Below, in pieces: positions 7,702-9,160 of a stretch of 9,160 bases of DNA. Under the pieces are notes generated by a model. It searched no databases. It had not been told where the DNA came from and saw only the letters and a list, made by a program, of their open reading frames with translations. Origin of the DNA: an uncultured Helicobacteraceae bacterium (lineage in GTDB: Bacteria; Campylobacterota; Campylobacteria; Campylobacterales; Helicobacteraceae); the NCBI GenBank assembly GCA_934728205.1, contig CAKVEH010000042.1:1-9160 (forward strand), read 5' to 3'. Made by a program: the position numbers and the translations under genes. Each line of letters starts with the position of its first letter. Positions within the stretch are counted from its first letter, which is position 1.

Positions 7702-7870
7702 CAAAGCTTACCAATAGCGAGTAGATAGGCTTTGAATACAACTTACTTTAGCGTTTCTCGCAGGGTCCCCTCCAACTCCAACCTAGAAAAAACGCTATCG
7801 CAACTTTTTTATTTAAGTAGCCTAGTAAAGCAATCCTCCTTAAAGAAAGACTAGGCTACCCCCTTTTATC
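7702..7870 (+). ncRNA. Candidate small RNA with C/U-rich loops
   Basis: A plus-strand TACAAT (7690-7695) after a T-tract predicts a start near 7702. Three hairpins follow: CAAAGC/GCTTTG (7702-7707 and 7729-7734); TAGCGTTT/AAACGCTA (7749-7756 and 7790-7797), with a T6 run at 7805-7810 that could end a ~110 nt form; and GTAGCCTAGT/ACTAGGCTAC (7817-7826 and 7850-7859), then CCCC-TTTT, ending a ~168 nt form. The loops are C/U-rich (TCCCCTCCAACTCCAACC near 7766; CCTCCTT at 7835-7841). Unpaired C/U-rich segments are a hallmark of antisense sRNAs that target G-rich ribosome sites, such as H. pylori RepG. Strand, ends and function are inference; the stems are seen directly. Confidence 0.4.
7817..7868 (+). 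terminator. 10-bp perfect hairpin with anti-SD-like loop
   Basis: GTAGCCTAGT (7817-7826) and ACTAGGCTAC (7850-7859) form a perfect stem with a 23-nt loop, followed on the plus strand by a C-run and TTTT. As a plus-strand terminator the T-run is short. On the minus strand it lies 51 bp past the lpxD stop but is followed by TTAAAT rather than a T-run, so it may act only as a 3' stabilising structure there. Confidence 0.45.
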
Positions 7871-7910
7871 TTACCTCATTTTAGATTCTTAAATATTATA
7901 AACGGGATTT

Positions 7911-8888
7911 CTATGAATCTTTTACCATTTTACGCAATTTCACATAAAACTTCATCCACGCATCAAGTTCCATTAGCGGGTGCCCGCCCCATTTAGTATT
8001 TGGTGGGAGATTTTTACCAACCGCACCTCGCCCAGCCACTTGCACAAAATCCCCGATATGGATATGCCCACCCGTGCCTGCTTGCCCGCCCATTACGACA
8101 TTGCGCCCTGTGGTGGTGCTCCCTGCTAAGCCTACTTGCGATACTAGCAAGCTATGTTCGCCGATTACGCAGTTATGTCCAATTTGCACTAAATTGTCAA
8201 TTTTTACGCCTTGTTTAATGAGGGTTTTACCAAACACTGCTCTATCGATAGTGTTGTTCGCGCCAATTTCGACATTATCTTGTATTTCTACACACCCGTT
8301 ATGTTCGATTTTGATATGTTCGCCAAGATTTGTATGCGCATAACCAAAGCCATCACTTCCAATAATACTCCCCGCGTGCAAAATGACATTATTACCAATA
8401 ATACTATCGCGGTAAATCACTACATTAGGATAAATAATGCAGTTTTCACCCATTTTGACATTATCACTAATTACGACATTTGACATAATCACACTGCCTT
8501 TTCCAATGCTTACATCTTTCCCAATGAATGCGTTTGGGGCAATTTGAGCGTTTGTGTGTTTTGTTGCGTAGTTGGTGTTTGGGTTGCTAAATTCTGGCTT
8601 TTTAAACAAATGTGAGAGATAGGCAAAAGCTAAATGTGGATTTGGAACTTCAAGCACTTGGATATTTTGTGGCACTTGACTTGTGAGATTTTCACGCACG
8701 AGCACAGCACCAGCTTTGGAGTGTTGCAAGTCTTTGGCGTATTTATCTTGGTCGATATAGCTTACCTGCGATGATATCGCTTCATCAAGTGGAGCGATTG
8801 CGCTAAGCTCAAAGTCTTGTGCTGTTTGCAAATGTTTGATTTGTATGTCTTTTGATTGTAAAAATGCTATTGCTTCACTTAGACGCAT
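7911..8888 (-). CDS. lpxD: UDP-3-O-acylglucosamine N-acyltransferase LpxD
   Basis: LpxD adds the second acyl chain (from acyl-ACP) to UDP-3-O-acylglucosamine, the third step of lipid A synthesis, in the cytoplasm. The 325 residues comprise an N-terminal uridine-binding domain (1-100), a long left-handed beta-helix of hexapeptide repeats (about 112-290; for example IGKDVSIGKGSVI, IGNNVIL, IGDFVQVAGRGAVG), and a C-terminal helix (WMKFYVKLRKMVK). The signature GSDGFGYA is at 178-184 and beyond. VQIGHNCVIG places His238 at the position of catalytic His239 of E. coli LpxD. The ATG at 8888 has AAGGAG (8899-8894) 5 nt upstream. The length is close to H. pylori LpxD. It lies 62 bp behind a co-directional partial gene. 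The neighbour seen here is not the metK of the H. pylori lpxD locus. Confidence 0.96.
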   Translation of the reverse strand: MRLSEAIAFLQSKDIQIKHLQTAQDFELSAIAPLDEAISSQVSYIDQDKYAKDLQHSKAGAVLVRENLTSQVPQNIQVLEVPNPHLAFAYLSHLFKKPEFSNPNTNYATKHTNAQIAPNAFIGKDVSIGKGSVIMSNVVISDNVKMGENCIIYPNVVIYRDSIIGNNVILHAGSIIGSDGFGYAHTNLGEHIKIEHNGCVEIQDNVEIGANNTIDRAVFGKTLIKQGVKIDNLVQIGHNCVIGEHSLLVSQVGLAGSTTTGRNVVMGGQAGTGGHIHIGDFVQVAGRGAVGKNLPPNTKWGGHPLMELDAWMKFYVKLRKMVKDS

Positions 8889-8919
8889 AGTGTCTCCTTA
8901 GGAATGGTTTGTAGTTTGC

Positions 8920-8925
8920 ATTGTA
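8920..8925 (-). promoter_or_regulatory. Candidate extended -10 promoter for lpxD
   Basis: The minus strand reads TGC-TACAAT (TACAAT at 8925-8920), an extended -10 form. It predicts a start near 8913, about 24 nt before the lpxD ATG, with AT-rich DNA upstream. It would let lpxD be transcribed apart from the upstream gene. Confidence 0.4.
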
Positions 8926-8950
8926 GCATATATTTTTTACACTAGGTTTT

Positions 8951-9160
8951 TCAATCTGTGGGGAAATTTTGTAAAAGGATTACGCCTTTAGATTCTATGA
9001 TTGGGCTAAAGTGTGGGGCATTGTGGGCGAAAAACTCGCCAAAACTAGCAAAATCGCCTGATTTTATAGCGATACTTACGCGCTCATTTGTGTCTAAAAT
9101 CTCGCTTAAAGCACAAGTCTTAAGCCCTTGATTGTGAATTGTGCTGTTGTCATCTAATGT
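8951..9160 (-). CDS. 3' end of an unassigned gene, perhaps DUF1537/YgbK-like kinase
   Basis: An open minus-strand frame enters from the right edge and stops with TGA at 8953-8951, giving 69 C-terminal residues. It fits the direction of lpxD and ends 62 bp before it. The segment RVSIAIKSGDFASFGEFF resembles the C-terminal LALKSGNFG-xx-FF pattern of the four-carbon sugar-acid kinase family (DUF1537/YgbK, DtnK/OtnK), which phosphorylates tetronates or related sugar acids. The usual G-x-P before that motif is not seen, and about 20 residues extend beyond it. The family assignment is therefore tentative; that this is coding is more certain. The start, full length and operon partners lie outside the window. 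Confidence 0.6.
   Translation of the reverse strand, partial: TLDDNSTIHNQGLKTCALSEILDTNERVSIAIKSGDFASFGEFFAHNAPHFSPIIESKGVILLQNFPTD

Larger units (their letters stand above)
7584..7910. other. 327-bp stretch without a protein gene
   Basis: No credible coding frame is visible on either strand. The part next to the globin gene (7584-7640) holds that gene's ribosome site and candidate promoter. The part from 7641 to 7700 is T-rich. The part from 7702 to 7870 has three inverted repeats and C-rich tracts. Beside lpxD, a minus-strand TATAAT (7900-7895) lies just past the lpxD stop. No tRNA, tmRNA, RNase P or SRP RNA signature was found. Confidence 0.7.

Noticed and set aside
7761..7785. C-rich segment resembling a tRNA or tmRNA 3' end (TCCCCTCCAACTCCAACC)
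   Set aside because: No T-loop consensus GTTCGA and no matching 5' acceptor half within tRNA distance were found, so it is not called as a tRNA, tmRNA or attachment site.
7895..7900. Minus-strand TATAAT just past the lpxD stop, possible antisense promoter to the small RNA candidate
   Set aside because: The DNA is AT-rich, no coding frame follows and no convincing terminator is seen on that strand. It is noted but not called as a feature.
7584..7910. Possible 6S RNA in the gene-free stretch
   Set aside because: The inverted repeats are successive local hairpins, not the single long rod with a central bubble and paired ends expected of 6S RNA.
1299..8998. Frequent AGATTCT / AGAATCT words in genes and gaps
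   Set aside because: They seem common, but I could not count them against expectation. They may reflect codon choice (Glu-Ser, Arg-Ile) rather than a functional motif.
8991..9122. Plus-strand open frame opposite the partial gene at the right edge
   Set aside because: It is short, has no ribosome site and ends in TGA, whereas the minus frame is open to the window edge, co-directional with lpxD and has a family-like motif.

Overview
The window looks like chromosomal DNA of an enterohepatic Helicobacter (H. cinaedi / H. hepaticus / H. bilis-like). The GyrA, HypF, LpxD and Campylobacter-type group III truncated globin sequences are all epsilonproteobacterial. Base composition is moderately AT-rich, and clean AAGGAG ribosome sites sit about 5 nt before starts. 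As far as I know H. pylori has no such globin, which argues for a non-gastric species. Species assignment is inference.

Layout. A gyrA gene missing its first ~20 codons runs rightward (2-2422). It converges on hypF, which runs leftward (2463-4871), with a short AT-rich hairpin between them. A ~190 bp divergent region (4872-5061) separates hypF from a rightward two-gene operon: an acyl-CoA-dehydrogenase-fold flavoprotein (5062-6186) and a PhnD-like periplasmic-binding-protein-fold protein without a signal peptide (6207-7097). The operon ends at a strong bidirectional terminator (7122-7157), shared with a leftward group III truncated haemoglobin gene (7197-7583). Next comes 327 bp without a protein gene (7584-7910), with three hairpins and C/U-rich loops that may be a small RNA. 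lpxD runs leftward (7911-8888), followed by the 3' end of another leftward gene (8951-9160) that weakly resembles the C-terminus of the DUF1537/YgbK sugar-acid kinase family.

How the genes work together. gyrA, hypF and lpxD are housekeeping or hydrogenase-maturation genes and look unremarkable. The most interesting unit is the closed dicistronic operon at 4927-7157. Its flavoprotein lacks the usual catalytic glutamate. Its 'ABC transporter binding protein' appears cytoplasmic and has no permease or ATPase partner before the terminator. Its ~120 nt leader can fold into a closing stem, a hairpin and a loop pseudoknot, placed immediately after a good -10 box. I propose a cytosolic two-protein system, possibly metabolite-regulated, whose substrate cannot be read from the sequence.
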